A stretch of 49,694 nucleotides of DNA from Candidatus Pelagibacter sp. GTDB taxonomy: Bacteria; Pseudomonadota; Alphaproteobacteria; Pelagibacterales; Pelagibacteraceae. The translations under genes were made by a program, and so were the position numbers. This document shows positions 9,637 to 19,050 of this stretch, one piece after another; the first letter of the stretch is position 1; the number at the start of each line of letters is the position of its first letter. Location: contig JAOHFJ010000005.1 of assembly GCA_028097945.1 (NCBI GenBank), positions 1-49,694 of the forward strand, in the 5' to 3' direction. Below the pieces are notes generated by a model. That model worked only from the letters and a program-made list of their open reading frames with translations. It was not told the origin of the DNA and ran no database searches.

Positions 9637-11230
9637 TTAAGTTTGCGGGAGCTTTTTCTTTATAAAGTTTGTAATCCAAGCTATCAATTAAAGCTTTAAA
9701 GGAAGCTTCAATAATATTTGGAGAAACACCGACTGTGAACCAACTTTTGCCTGTCTTATCTGTGCTTTCAATCAAAACTCGTGTAGTAGCTTCTGTGCCT
9801 GTGTTAAGTATTCTTACTTTATAGTCTAGCAATTTAAGATCTGAAAAAAAATTATAATATTTTTCAACTTTTTTAAAATTTGATCTAATCGCATTATCTA
9901 ATGCATTTACCGGACCGTTTCCTTCACCAGCACATTTTATTTTTTTTCCATCAATAAGAAAGACTACATTTGCTTTAGTGGTAATTTTATCTAATTTTGA
10001 AACACTTACATCGTAACTTTCAACCTTAAGATATTCTGGAACTTTTCCTAATAATCGGTTGGCTAATAATTCAAAAGATGCGTCAGCTCCGTCATATGAG
10101 TAACCGCTAAATTCTCTTTCTTTCACTTCATCGAGTATTTTTTGTACTTTTATATCTTTGGAGTCAATTTTAACTCCATAAGCTTCTAACCTTGATAAAA
10201 TATTTGAACGCCCTGCTTGATTTGAGATAATAATATTTCTGTGATTACCTACAGTTTTAGGATCTACATGCTCATATGTTTTAGGATCCTTTTTTACTGC
10301 AGATACGTGTAACCCGCCTTTATGTGAAAATGCTGACGCACCGACGTAAGGCAAACTTTTATTTGGTTTTCTGTTTAAAAGTTCATCTAATAATCTCGAG
10401 CAATCAGTTAATGAATTCAATTTTTCTTTTTTTATATTTATATCAAATTTATCAGAAAAAGATTTTTTTAGTGATAGCGTTGGAATAATTGACATCAAAT
10501 TAGCATTACCACATCTTTCACCTAATCCATTAATAGTTCCCTGCACTTGTCTTACACCAGCTTGAATAGCAGCTAGTGAGTTGGCAACAGCGTTTTCAGT
10601 ATCATTGTGAGCATGGATTCCTAAGTTTTTTCCAGGGATAGTTTTTGTAACTTTAGAAACAATTTCAGTTATTTCATGCGGTAAAGTACCACCATTTGTA
10701 TCGCAAAGAACTAACCATCTAGCGCCTTGATCATAAGCGTTCTTCAAACAGTCAAGTGCATAATCTGGATTTGATTTAAACCCATCAAAAAAATGTTCTG
10801 CGTCAAATAAGAATTCTTTTCCGCTTTTTACAATATGTTTAGCTGTATCTTTTATATTTTCTAGATTGTCTTCATTTTTAATTTCCAAAGCTGTTTTTAC
10901 ATGAAAATCCCATGCCTTCCCTACTACACAAATAGCAGAGCATGAGGCGTTTATTAAAGAAGATATTGAGGGGTCATTTTCCGCACTTCTACCAGTTTTC
11001 TTTGTCATTCCAAAAGCAGTAAAAATACTTTTATTAAGATTTAAAGGTTTTGAAAAAAATTCTGTATCAACAGGATTAGCACCGGGCCAACCGCCTTCTA
11101 TATAATCAATTCCTATTTCAGACAATACTTTTGCAATTTTATTTTTATCTTCTACTGAAAAGTCTACTCCTTCAGTTTGCGCACCATCTCTTAAAGTGGT
11201 GTCAAAAATAAATATTTTTTCTTTACTCAT
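9626..11230 (-). CDS. cimA: Citramalate synthase
   Basis: An LeuA/HMG-lyase-type TIM barrel enzyme of 534 residues: D-T-T-L-R-D-G-A-Q (10-18) holds the catalytic Arg-Asp pair, and G-I-H-A-H-N-D (about 203-209) gives the metal-binding histidines. Q-T-E-G-V-D-F-S after the first motif, H-K-G-G-L-H-V-S-A in the linker and the C-terminal regulatory domain match (R)-citramalate synthase of the CimA family rather than 2-isopropylmalate or homocitrate synthase. It would condense pyruvate with acetyl-CoA, opening the threonine-independent route to isoleucine. It overlaps cysS by 4 bases and trmJ by 11. Confidence 0.88.
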   Translation of the reverse strand: MSKEKIFIFDTTLRDGAQTEGVDFSVEDKNKIAKVLSEIGIDYIEGGWPGANPVDTEFFSKPLNLNKSIFTAFGMTKKTGRSAENDPSISSLINASCSAICVVGKAWDFHVKTALEIKNEDNLENIKDTAKHIVKSGKEFLFDAEHFFDGFKSNPDYALDCLKNAYDQGARWLVLCDTNGGTLPHEITEIVSKVTKTIPGKNLGIHAHNDTENAVANSLAAIQAGVRQVQGTINGLGERCGNANLMSIIPTLSLKKSFSDKFDINIKKEKLNSLTDCSRLLDELLNRKPNKSLPYVGASAFSHKGGLHVSAVKKDPKTYEHVDPKTVGNHRNIIISNQAGRSNILSRLEAYGVKIDSKDIKVQKILDEVKEREFSGYSYDGADASFELLANRLLGKVPEYLKVESYDVSVSKLDKITTKANVVFLIDGKKIKCAGEGNGPVNALDNAIRSNFKKVEKYYNFFSDLKLLDYKVRILNTGTEATTRVLIESTDKTGKSWFTVGVSPNIIEASFKALIDSLDYKLYKEKAPANLNEK

Positions 11231-12576
11231 TTAAATTTCCAAGTTGTCTTACCTTTTTGATCCTCAATAATTACACCTTTTTTAAATAATTCATCTCTGA
11301 TTTGATCTGCTAATTTATAATTACTTTCTTGTTTAGCAACTAATCTCTCTTCAATTTTTTTTAAGATAAAATCTTCAGAAATATCATTATTAGTTTTTTT
11401 TAAATTTTCCCATTCATTTTTATTTAAATCAAATAATCCAATTAATTTGCAAGCACTATTAAAAAGTTTTTTACTTTTTTTATCTCCTTTATTTACTTTT
11501 GTATAAAGTTCATGAATTTTTGCAATAAAACCTGGTGTATTTAAATCATCTAATAATGTATCAATAATTTCTAATGACACCTCCTCGTTGGTTTCGTCAT
11601 AAAGCTGATACCATTTATCAATTATAGATCTTTGGTTTTCTAAAAGTTTATCATTCCAATCAAGTGGTTGACTGTAATGAGCACTAAGTAAAGCTAGTCT
11701 AACTACTTGACCAGAATACTTATTAACTGCTTCTGTTATTGAAATTATATTGCCTAAAGACTTCGACATTTTTTCTTTGTTAATAGTTACAAATCCATTG
11801 TGCACCCAATAATTAGAGAGTTTATCAGAAGAATTATTTGAACAAGATTGAGCTATTTCATTTTCATGATGCGGAAAGATTAAATCTAAACCGCCACCAT
11901 GTATATCAAACTGTTTGCCGAGATATTTTTCACTCATTACAGAACATTCTAAATGCCAGCCAGGTCTTCCCCTGCCCCAAGGCGATTCCCATCCTGGATC
12001 TTTTTCAGCTGATGGTTTCCAAAGAACAAAATCCATCGGATTTTTTTTTAATTTAGAGACTTCAATTCTAGAACCTGCTTTTAAATCTTCTAAATTTTTA
12101 TTAGATAATTTTCCATAATTTTTAAAAGTAGATACCGAGAAATATACATGACCATTAGATTCATATGCAAAATTTTTTACTATCAAAGACTTAGTCATCT
12201 CAACCATTTCACTAATATGACTAGTTGCTCTTGGTTCTACGGTTGGTTTTAAACAATTTAATGATTTGCAATTTTGATGAAAAATTTTTGTGACCTCTTC
12301 AGTTAATTCATTTATATTTTTTTTATTTTTTTTAGATGACTCAATAATTTTATCATCTACGTCGGTAATATTTCTTACATAACTTACTTTTTCATAGATC
12401 TTATTTAATACTCTAAATAAAGTATCAAAGACGACTAATGTTCTTGCATTCCCTACGTGAGGATTATCATAAACAGTTGGCCCACATGCATACATAGTTA
12501 CAGACTTCGGGTTTATGGGTTTAAATAATTCTTTTTTACGCGTTAAAGAATTAGTTAATTTTAAATTATGATTCAT
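11227..12576 (-). CDS. cysS: Cysteinyl-tRNA synthetase
   Basis: Class I aminoacyl-tRNA synthetase of 449 residues. Zinc-binding C31 sits in Y-A-C-G-P-T-V-Y-D; the HIGH motif appears as H-V-G-N (40-43); C-S-V-M-S-E and G-G-G-L-D-L-I-F-P-H-H-E-N-E complete the cysteine-selecting zinc site; K-M-S-K-S is near 267-271. The C-terminal helical and tRNA-binding parts are present. It overlaps nadE by 11 bases upstream and cimA by 4 bases downstream, so all are likely translated from one transcript. Confidence 0.96.
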   Translation of the reverse strand: MNHNLKLTNSLTRKKELFKPINPKSVTMYACGPTVYDNPHVGNARTLVVFDTLFRVLNKIYEKVSYVRNITDVDDKIIESSKKNKKNINELTEEVTKIFHQNCKSLNCLKPTVEPRATSHISEMVEMTKSLIVKNFAYESNGHVYFSVSTFKNYGKLSNKNLEDLKAGSRIEVSKLKKNPMDFVLWKPSAEKDPGWESPWGRGRPGWHLECSVMSEKYLGKQFDIHGGGLDLIFPHHENEIAQSCSNNSSDKLSNYWVHNGFVTINKEKMSKSLGNIISITEAVNKYSGQVVRLALLSAHYSQPLDWNDKLLENQRSIIDKWYQLYDETNEEVSLEIIDTLLDDLNTPGFIAKIHELYTKVNKGDKKSKKLFNSACKLIGLFDLNKNEWENLKKTNNDISEDFILKKIEERLVAKQESNYKLADQIRDELFKKGVIIEDQKGKTTWKFK

Positions 12577-13306
12577 TAAATTTACAAACTGGAATTGGTT
12601 CCATTTTGTGTAAATTTTTCTTTCTGATTTCTAAGTACTTTTGATAGTTTTGATCATTTTTATTAACCATAGCTTTTTCTAAATCAGCGTAACTCATACC
12701 TAGCTGGTCTGTATCATTTCTACCATCATTCCAAAGTCCATCTGTCGGTTCAGCTTTAATAATTTTTTCATTCACGCCGAGATGTTTTCCAAGTTCCCAG
12801 ACTTCTGATTTATTACAATCGGCTATTGGAGAGATATCGACTCCACCATCACCATACTTTGTATAAAAACCAACTCCAAAATCCTCTACCTTATTTCCAG
12901 TTCCAACCACAATCCCAGAATTAGCTGCTGCTACCTGATAAAGTGTTGCCATTCTCAGTCTTGCCCTTGAATTAGCAAACCCATGTTCGTTATTAAATTC
13001 ATTTAATGTCTTCTCAAAATTTAAAAATAAATTCTCTAATTCCAAAATTTTATGCTCAACATTCTTGTATTTATTTGTGATCCACTTACCATGTTCAATA
13101 CTTAAATCATGTTGTGATTTAATTTGTTTTATCGGCATACTAAGAACAATAGTTTTTCTATTTGTTAAAGCACAAAGAGTACTTACAACAGAAGAATCTA
13201 TGCCACCTGATATTCCAACTACTAGTGATTTTGGTTTAAATGATGTGTTATCACAGTAATTATTTATCCAATCAACTATAATTTTTGCTCTTTTATCCAC
13301 GTTCAT
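12566..13306 (-). CDS. nadE: NAD+ synthetase, ammonia-dependent
   Basis: N-type ATP pyrophosphatase of 246 residues that amidates nicotinic acid adenine dinucleotide to NAD+. The P-loop S-G-G-I-D-S-S is at 33-39; later motifs V-G-T-G-N-K-V-E-D (about 154-162) and K-Y-G-D-G-G-V-D-I-S-P-I-A-D (about 169-182) are typical. There is no nitrilase-type glutaminase domain, so it should use ammonia directly. A good Shine-Dalgarno (AAGGAG, 13314-13319 on the minus strand) lies 7 bases before the ATG, which supports the start and marks it as the first gene of the nadE-cysS-cimA-trmJ run. Confidence 0.95.
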   Translation of the reverse strand: MNVDKRAKIIVDWINNYCDNTSFKPKSLVVGISGGIDSSVVSTLCALTNRKTIVLSMPIKQIKSQHDLSIEHGKWITNKYKNVEHKILELENLFLNFEKTLNEFNNEHGFANSRARLRMATLYQVAAANSGIVVGTGNKVEDFGVGFYTKYGDGGVDISPIADCNKSEVWELGKHLGVNEKIIKAEPTDGLWNDGRNDTDQLGMSYADLEKAMVNKNDQNYQKYLEIRKKNLHKMEPIPVCKFNES

Positions 13307-13343
13307 AATAAATCTCCTTTAATCCTTTTCAAGATTCTGTTTC

Positions 13344-13364
13344 AATGATTATATACTAATCATT
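13344..13364 (-). other. AT-rich inverted repeat at the end of the DAHP synthase gene
   Basis: Arms AATGATTA (13344-13351) and TAATCATT (13357-13364) face each other across a 5-base loop and include part of the DAHP synthase stop codon. The hairpin has only two G/C pairs and no T-tract follows on the minus strand, so it is at best a weak transcript end or mRNA 3' stabiliser. Confidence 0.3.
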
Positions 13365-14739
13365 AAGACGCTTCTTTAATAATATTTTTTGAATATTTTG
13401 AATTTTTCTTTATTTCCTCAGAAATTAAGAAAGCTAGCTCCAATGCCTGTGATGCATTTAGTCTCGGGTCACAATGTGTTCTATATCTATTTGTTAAATC
13501 CTCATCAGATATTTTTTGTGCACCACCAGTGCACTCTGTTACATCTTGACCAGTCATTTCTACATGTAAACCACCGGCATAACTACCTTCTGCTTGGTGG
13601 ACTGCAAATACATTTTTTACTTCTTGAAGAACGTTATCAAAAGGTCTAGTTTTTAATCCAGTTGCTGCCTTGATTGTATTACCGTGCATAGGATCACAAG
13701 ACCAAATTACTTTTAATCCCTCTTTTTTAATTCCCTTAATTAATTTCGGTAAGTAGTCTTCAACCTTGTTAGCACCAAATCTAGAAATCAATGTAATTTT
13801 ACCTGGTTCATTTTTAGGATTTATTATATTGCAAAGTTTTATTAACTCTTCTGGTTTTAAAGTTGGTCCACATTTTATTCCTATCGGATTCTCTATACCT
13901 CTACAAAATTCTACATGGGCTCCATCCAGTTGACGAGTTCTATCGCCAATCCACACGAAGTGTGCTGAAGTATCATGATATTCACCAGTTGTTGAGTCAA
14001 CTCTTGTCATTGCTTCTTCGAATGGTAAATGTAATGCTTCATGTGACGTGTAAAAATTTACGGTTCTAAGTTTCCTGTTAGTTTCAGGATTAATTCCACA
14101 TGCCTCCATAAATGATAGGGCATCACTAATTCTATCTTCTATTTCTTTATATTTTGTTTTAGTTTTGTCATTAACAAAACCCAAATTCCATAAATGAACT
14201 TGTCTCAAATCAGCAAAACCACCTTGTGAAAATGCTCTTATTAAATTTAATGTAGATGCAGCTTGAGAATAAGCTCTGAATAATCGTTTAGGATCAGGAA
14301 CTCTTGCTTTTTCAGTAAATTCCATTCCATTAATATTATCTCCAAGATAACTTGGTAATTCTTGATCACCCTTTTTTTCTACTGGAGAACTTCTTGGTTT
14401 TGAAAACTGACCAGCAATTCTTCCAACTTTTACAACTGGCATTGAAGCCGAGTATGTTAAAACTAAAGACATTTGTAATATTGCCTTTAGTGTATCTCTT
14501 ATATTGTCAGGATGAAACTCAGCAAAACTCTCAGCACAATCACCGCCTTGCAATAAAAAGGCTTTACCATCAACTACTTGGGCCAATGATTTTTTTAGCG
14601 ATCTAGTCTCACCAGCAAATACTAAAGGCGGATATTTTTTTAGTTTACCTAAAACCATATCCAGCTCTTTTTTATCTTGATAAGCAGGTAAGTGTTTAGC
14701 TGGGTAATTTAACCAACTATTTAAGTTCCATTTTTTCAT
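13363..14739 (-). CDS. aroG: Class II 3-deoxy-D-arabino-heptulosonate 7-phosphate synthase
   Basis: First enzyme of the shikimate pathway: phosphoenolpyruvate plus erythrose 4-phosphate to DAHP. The 458-residue size and motifs (L-L-Q-G-G-D-C-A-E-S-F, K-V-G-R-I-A-G-Q-F-S-K-P-R-S, W-S-C-D-P-M-H-G-N-T, L-H-V-E-M-T-G-Q-D-V-T-E-C) are those of the class II (plant/actinobacterial) enzymes. The start is set at ATG 14739, because a strong GGAGG (14746-14750) lies 6 bases upstream; a TTG two codons earlier (14745) would overlap that site. It appears to be transcribed alone. Confidence 0.95.
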   Translation of the reverse strand: MKKWNLNSWLNYPAKHLPAYQDKKELDMVLGKLKKYPPLVFAGETRSLKKSLAQVVDGKAFLLQGGDCAESFAEFHPDNIRDTLKAILQMSLVLTYSASMPVVKVGRIAGQFSKPRSSPVEKKGDQELPSYLGDNINGMEFTEKARVPDPKRLFRAYSQAASTLNLIRAFSQGGFADLRQVHLWNLGFVNDKTKTKYKEIEDRISDALSFMEACGINPETNRKLRTVNFYTSHEALHLPFEEAMTRVDSTTGEYHDTSAHFVWIGDRTRQLDGAHVEFCRGIENPIGIKCGPTLKPEELIKLCNIINPKNEPGKITLISRFGANKVEDYLPKLIKGIKKEGLKVIWSCDPMHGNTIKAATGLKTRPFDNVLQEVKNVFAVHQAEGSYAGGLHVEMTGQDVTECTGGAQKISDEDLTNRYRTHCDPRLNASQALELAFLISEEIKKNSKYSKNIIKEAS

Positions 14740-14802
14740 ATTCAACCTCCGATATATATAGAGTATTGATCAAAAATATTCAACAGTATATTGGCTTTTT
14801 AT

Positions 14803-15219
14803 TTACTTAAATGTTTCTACTTTGCTATTTAATGAAATAATTTTTAATTCAATGCTTAAATTTGGATATTTTTTCTTAAATATTTTTTTAATCTTTTGAA
14901 AAGAAACTTTGTGCACTTTAGCTTCGTTAATTTTTGAAAATTCTTTTTTTCCATTGATAATTTTTGCTACACCACAATCTCGATGATTAATTACAATTAG
15001 TTTTTTTATTTTGTGTATTTTAATTGAAGTATCAAAATTTTCCCAAAAAACCTTATGCCATTTTTTAAATTTATTGGCAGTAACTCCTATAGCTGATCCA
15101 GCTATTGAAAAAGCACTATATTTTCCAGCTAATTTTTTTTTTTTTAAATGATTGTAAATAATTGGTTGAAATCTAGGATCAATACACGACAGAACCATCG
15201 CTTTATATTTAGATTTCAT
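14803..15219 (-). CDS. Minimal beta-carbonic-anhydrase-like protein
   Basis: A 138-residue protein with the complete beta-class zinc and catalytic signature: C12-x-D14-x-R16 (S-C-I-D-P-R-F) and H79-x-x-C82 (N-H-R-D-C-G). Family members of about 200 residues carry an N-terminal helical arm and a longer C-terminus; both are missing here, as the signature begins at residue 12. Beta-carbonic anhydrases interconvert CO2 and bicarbonate, but short relatives of this type are poorly characterised, so the substrate is uncertain. It lies one base downstream of glmS on the same strand and has high lysine content. Confidence 0.65.
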   Translation of the reverse strand: MKSKYKAMVLSCIDPRFQPIIYNHLKKKKLAGKYSAFSIAGSAIGVTANKFKKWHKVFWENFDTSIKIHKIKKLIVINHRDCGVAKIINGKKEFSKINEAKVHKVSFQKIKKIFKKKYPNLSIELKIISLNSKVETFK

Positions 15220-15220
15220 C

Positions 15221-17038
15221 TTATTCTACTGTAACTGATTTTGCTAAATTCCTAGGTTTATCTACATCACAATTTTTTAATAAAGCAACATGATAAGCTA
15301 GCATTTGCAGTGGCAAGGTTAATAATATTGGTGATAACAAGTTGTCAATATGTGGAACGCTTAAACCAAATCTTATATTCTCATTTAAAGACTCTTGTTT
15401 GTTATCTGTAATAAAAAGGATTTTTCCACCTCTTGCTATTACTTCTTGCATATTAGAAATTGTTTTTTCAAAATATTTATCCTTTGGAGCAATAACAATA
15501 ACTGGCAGACCTTCCTCTATTAAAGCTAAGGGTCCATGTTTCATTTCTCCAGCAGGATATCCTTCTGCATGTAGGTATGATAATTCTTTCAATTTTAATG
15601 CACCTTCCAAGGCAATCGGAAAAGAGGAACCTCTTCCTAAAAACATTGATCCTTTTGCTGAAATAAATTCTTTTGCCATAAGTTGAATATCATTCTCACT
15701 TTTAAAACAATTCTTAATTGCTTCAGGAAGTTTTTTTAAATTGCTGATATTTTTGACATATGTATTTTCATCAATATCTTTTCTTTCGAAAGCTAATTTT
15801 AAACACAAAATATATAGAACCGTTAGCTGACCTAGAAATGCTTTAGTTGATGCTACTCCAATTTCTACACCAGCATGAATAGGTAAAACCCAATCAGAAT
15901 TTCTAGCAATCGTACTTTCAATTACGTTTACTATAGAACATGTTTTTACATTATTTTTTTTACAAATATCTAAAGCAGCTGCAGTGTCAGCGGTTTCTCC
16001 TGATTGTGAAACAAAAATATAAAGGTTATTAGAGTTAAATTTTAATTTTCTATACCTAAATTCAGAAGCAATATCTATTTCAATATCAATTGAAGTTAAT
16101 TCCTCAAACCAATATTTGGCTGTTAGACATGAGTTATAAGCTGTACCGCAACCAATCAAAACAATTTTTTTTATATTTTTTGGCTCTATTGGAAAATTAA
16201 GAATATTGATATTTTTTTTAAGACTATCAACATACTCATCTATACAATTTTTAACTGTTTCAGGCTGTTCGACAATTTCTTTTAACATAAAATGTTTGTA
16301 TTCACCTTTATCAGTTGAGTCTTCATTTTCTGACATTGTAAGAATTTTTTTATTTATTTTTTTTAGATTAGAGTCATAAAAACTAACTGCATCTTTAGTT
16401 AATATGCATAATTCTCCATCATCTAGATAAGAAATTTTATTTGTCATTGATTTTAAAGCATATGAGTCCGAACCAATATAATTTTCTTCTTTTGCATATC
16501 CAACAGCTAAGGGGCTGCCTCTTCTTGCTCCAATAATAATATTAGAAAAATTTTTGAAAATTATTCCAAGCGCAAAACTACCCTTCAATTTTTTTAATGT
16601 TTGAAACACTGACTCTAAAGGCTTATTTTCTTTTAAAGCTTCTGTAATTAATAATGTCACCACTTCCGTGTCTGTTTGTGACTTAAATTTTATTCCTTTA
16701 GCCTCCAATTCTTTTTTTATTTCATCAGAATTTTCTATTATACCGTTATGAACTACAGATACTTGTTCTGTCGAATGCGGGTGCGCATTTACTACGTTTG
16801 GAATTCCATGAGTTGCCCACCTTACATGTCCAATACCAATGTTTCCATTAGAGGGCGTCTTAAATAGAATTTTTTCTAATTCCTCTACTCTTCCGGAGCA
16901 TTTTTTTTCATTAATAGTATCATCGGCTAAAGTAGCCAATCCAGCAGAGTCATACCCTCTATACTCTAATTTTTTAAGTGAATTGATTATATTTATAGAA
17001 ACAGGTTTATTACTTGCTATACCAATTATACCACACAT
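15221..17038 (-). CDS. glmS: Glucosamine-6-phosphate synthase (glutamine:fructose-6-phosphate amidotransferase)
   Basis: This enzyme makes glucosamine 6-phosphate from fructose 6-phosphate and glutamine, opening amino-sugar synthesis for peptidoglycan and lipid A. The 605 residues begin M-C-G-I-I-G-I, the Ntn-hydrolase start with Cys2 as nucleophile after Met removal. R-W-A-T-H-G and H-N-G-I-I-E-N follow in the glutaminase domain, then two SIS sugar-isomerase domains (G-C-G-T-A-Y-N-S, S-Q-S-G-E-T-A-D-T, and G-R-G-S-S-F-P-I-A-L-E-G-A-L-K-L-K-E split in the second half) ending in K-S-V-T-V-E. It overlaps the upstream glmU-like gene by one base. Confidence 0.97.
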   Translation of the reverse strand: MCGIIGIASNKPVSINIINSLKKLEYRGYDSAGLATLADDTINEKKCSGRVEELEKILFKTPSNGNIGIGHVRWATHGIPNVVNAHPHSTEQVSVVHNGIIENSDEIKKELEAKGIKFKSQTDTEVVTLLITEALKENKPLESVFQTLKKLKGSFALGIIFKNFSNIIIGARRGSPLAVGYAKEENYIGSDSYALKSMTNKISYLDDGELCILTKDAVSFYDSNLKKINKKILTMSENEDSTDKGEYKHFMLKEIVEQPETVKNCIDEYVDSLKKNINILNFPIEPKNIKKIVLIGCGTAYNSCLTAKYWFEELTSIDIEIDIASEFRYRKLKFNSNNLYIFVSQSGETADTAAALDICKKNNVKTCSIVNVIESTIARNSDWVLPIHAGVEIGVASTKAFLGQLTVLYILCLKLAFERKDIDENTYVKNISNLKKLPEAIKNCFKSENDIQLMAKEFISAKGSMFLGRGSSFPIALEGALKLKELSYLHAEGYPAGEMKHGPLALIEEGLPVIVIAPKDKYFEKTISNMQEVIARGGKILFITDNKQESLNENIRFGLSVPHIDNLLSPILLTLPLQMLAYHVALLKNCDVDKPRNLAKSVTVE

Positions 17039-17682
17039 TATTTTTTCTTTCTTTTATAATTCTTAAATTCAAGTTGAGGAGGTCTAGTTAAAGCTAGGGT
17101 TTTTTTCTTAACATTTTTTGTTATTACAGATCCCGCGCCAATTACACAATCTTTATCTATTTTAACAGGTGCTACAAGAGAAGAATTCGATCCGATAAAA
17201 ACATTATCTGATATTTTGGTTTTAGATTTTTTAACTCCATCATAATTACAAGTAATTGTTCCTGCGCCTATATTCGAATTTTTTCCAATTGACGAGTCTC
17301 CAATATAAGATAAATGATTAACTTTTGAATTTTTATTAATATTTGATTTTTTCGTTTCTACAAAGTTTCCAATTTTGGTATTTTCTTTTAAGACAGTTCC
17401 CTCTCTCAATCTTGCGTAAGGACCAACGACAACATTTTTTTCAATTTTAGTTCCTTCTACATGACTAAAAGATTTTATATATGAATTGTCACCAATTGTA
17501 ACTTTAGGTCCGAAAACAACGTAAGGTTCTACGGTAACATTTTTACCAAATAATGTGTCTTTAGATAAAAAGACGGTCTCTGGTGCAATCAAGTTTACAC
17601 CTTTGGTTAAAGCTTTATTTCTTAATACTTCTTGAGAAAGTCGATATGTATTAGCTTTATTTAGTTTGTTATTTCTTTTCAT
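17038..17682 (-). CDS. glmU: GlmU acetyltransferase half (glucosamine-1-phosphate N-acetyltransferase), no uridylyltransferase domain
   Basis: A 214-residue left-handed beta-helix protein equivalent to the C-terminal half of bifunctional GlmU. The acetyltransferase residues are kept: R-L-R-E-G at 91-95, K111, H123 (N-H-L-S-Y-I-G-D, the catalytic base) and the C-N-Y-D-G loop at 145-149. The roughly 230-residue pyrophosphorylase domain is absent: upstream lies the divergent HAD gene, so it is not merely frameshifted. I start at ATG 17682; an earlier ATG (17760) would add 26 unrelated residues and run into the start of the divergent gene. With glmS it supplies N-acetylglucosamine 1-phosphate. 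Confidence 0.85.
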   Translation of the reverse strand: MKRNNKLNKANTYRLSQEVLRNKALTKGVNLIAPETVFLSKDTLFGKNVTVEPYVVFGPKVTIGDNSYIKSFSHVEGTKIEKNVVVGPYARLREGTVLKENTKIGNFVETKKSNINKNSKVNHLSYIGDSSIGKNSNIGAGTITCNYDGVKKSKTKISDNVFIGSNSSLVAPVKIDKDCVIGAGSVITKNVKKKTLALTRPPQLEFKNYKRKKK

Positions 17683-17751
17683 TAAAAAATTCTTTACATT
17701 AATAATGTATCTGAAATAAGTCACAAAATATTTCTTTTTAATACTTTTAAA

Positions 17752-18414
17752 ATGACTCAAATTTACTCAATTCTTTTTGATTTAGATGGAACGTTGATTG
17801 ATACTGCTCCTGATTTAATAGGGGCGCACAATCACGTAATGAAAAAATTTGGTCATAATCAAAAACAATTATCTGATATTAAATCTCTAGCTGGTAGAGG
17901 TGCATGGGTAATGATGCAAAAGTCATTTAAAAATGAAATTACAGACGAAAAAACAAAAAAGAAAATGGTAGATGAATTCATAAATTTCTACGCAAAAAAT
18001 ATCAACAATGAGAGTAAACCAATAAAAGGTATTTTTGAATTTTTGGAATGGGCAAAATCTAAAAATATATCTATGGGTGTTTGTACTAATAAAAGGGAGG
18101 TTTTAGCTGTAGATCTTTTAAAAAAAATTAAAATGTACAAATATTTTGAATATATTGCTGGAGCTGATACGTTTGAGTTCAATAAACCTGATCCAAGGCA
18201 TCTTACAAACGTTGTTGAAATTATTGGTGGTAATTTAAAAAAAACTATTATGGTAGGCGATAGCGAAGTAGATGCTAACTCAGCGCATAATGCAAACTTA
18301 CCATTTGTACTAGTTAAAGATGGATATACAGAAAAGTCTGAAAAAGAGATTAAACATGATGAATTAATTAGTAACTTTGTAGGTTTTGAAAAAATAATAG
18401 AAAAATATTTATGA
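17752..18414 (+). CDS. gph: HAD-superfamily phosphatase, phosphoglycolate-phosphatase-like
   Basis: A 220-residue HAD hydrolase with motif [11 protein letters not shown] (9-18), motif II V-C-T-N-K near 104-108, and motif [14 protein letters not shown] near 167-175, plus a helical C1-type cap. This layout is that of Gph and relatives such as MupP (MurNAc-6-phosphate phosphatase). The sequence alone does not separate phosphoglycolate from other sugar phosphates; the position next to glmU/glmS makes an amino-sugar substrate worth considering. It overlaps the next gene by 4 bases (ATGA). Confidence 0.8.
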   Translation: MTQIYSILFDLDGTLIDTAPDLIGAHNHVMKKFGHNQKQLSDIKSLAGRGAWVMMQKSFKNEITDEKTKKKMVDEFINFYAKNINNESKPIKGIFEFLEWAKSKNISMGVCTNKREVLAVDLLKKIKMYKYFEYIAGADTFEFNKPDPRHLTNVVEIIGGNLKKTIMVGDSEVDANSAHNANLPFVLVKDGYTEKSEKEIKHDELISNFVGFEKIIEKYL

Positions 18415-19010
18415 TAACTTTTGCTTTATTTTCTGCATTATCTGCTTTTTATTTTACAATGTTTTTTACACCCGGGCCCAACAATGCAATGCTTACGGCA
18501 TCAGGTATGAAATTTGGTTTTGTTAGAACTCTACCTCATTTAATTGGAATTCCTTTAGGTCATATTTTACAGATTGGTTTAACTTGTTTTGGTTTAGCAA
18601 ATTTATTTTTACTTTATCCTCAAGTTCAATTTTATATGAAAATATTATGTTTCATTTATTTAGTTTATCTCGGATGGATGATGATCGGTTCATTTAGCAT
18701 GATACAAAAAAAAACAGGAAGACCACTAAGATTTTATGAAGCCTCTTTATTTCAATTTATAAATCCAAAAGCTTGGTCTATTGCTGTTACAGTTGCTTCT
18801 GGTTTTTTTCCTACAGAAGAAAATATTTTTATTGGTGTATTATTTGTAACAATCACAGCTGCGGTTATATGTTTTCCAACAATAAGCTTATGGGCTTTGT
18901 TTGGTAGTGGTTTAAGAAAATTTGTAACTGATGTTAAAATAAAAAAATTTATTGAATATTTGTTAGCAGTTTTATTAGTTTTAACTGGTTTATTTATACT
19001 ACTTAAATAA
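18411..19010 (+). CDS. LysE/RhtB family amino-acid exporter
   Basis: A 199-residue inner-membrane protein of about six predicted transmembrane helices. The N-terminal T-P-G-P-N-N-A-M (25-32) is the LysE/RhtB hallmark, and the later Q-F-I-N-P-K-A-W segment (near 112-119) is conserved in the family. Members export amino acids such as lysine, threonine or homoserine lactone; the substrate here is not readable. It overlaps the phosphatase gene by four bases and is followed by a 40-base gap before prpB. Confidence 0.88.
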   Translation: MITFALFSALSAFYFTMFFTPGPNNAMLTASGMKFGFVRTLPHLIGIPLGHILQIGLTCFGLANLFLLYPQVQFYMKILCFIYLVYLGWMMIGSFSMIQKKTGRPLRFYEASLFQFINPKAWSIAVTVASGFFPTEENIFIGVLFVTITAAVICFPTISLWALFGSGLRKFVTDVKIKKFIEYLLAVLLVLTGLFILLK

Positions 19011-19050
19011 TCTTTGATTTTTAGACCCTGCTCGAATATAAGTTTTTCGA

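Noticed and set aside
15342..15686. Open frame of 114 codons opposite glmS
   Set aside because: Antisense to a fully conserved SIS-domain region; no recognisable protein features.
17038..17760. Longer GlmU-like protein beginning at 17760
   Set aside because: The extra 26 residues have no similarity to GlmU and the start would lie within the divergent phosphatase gene.
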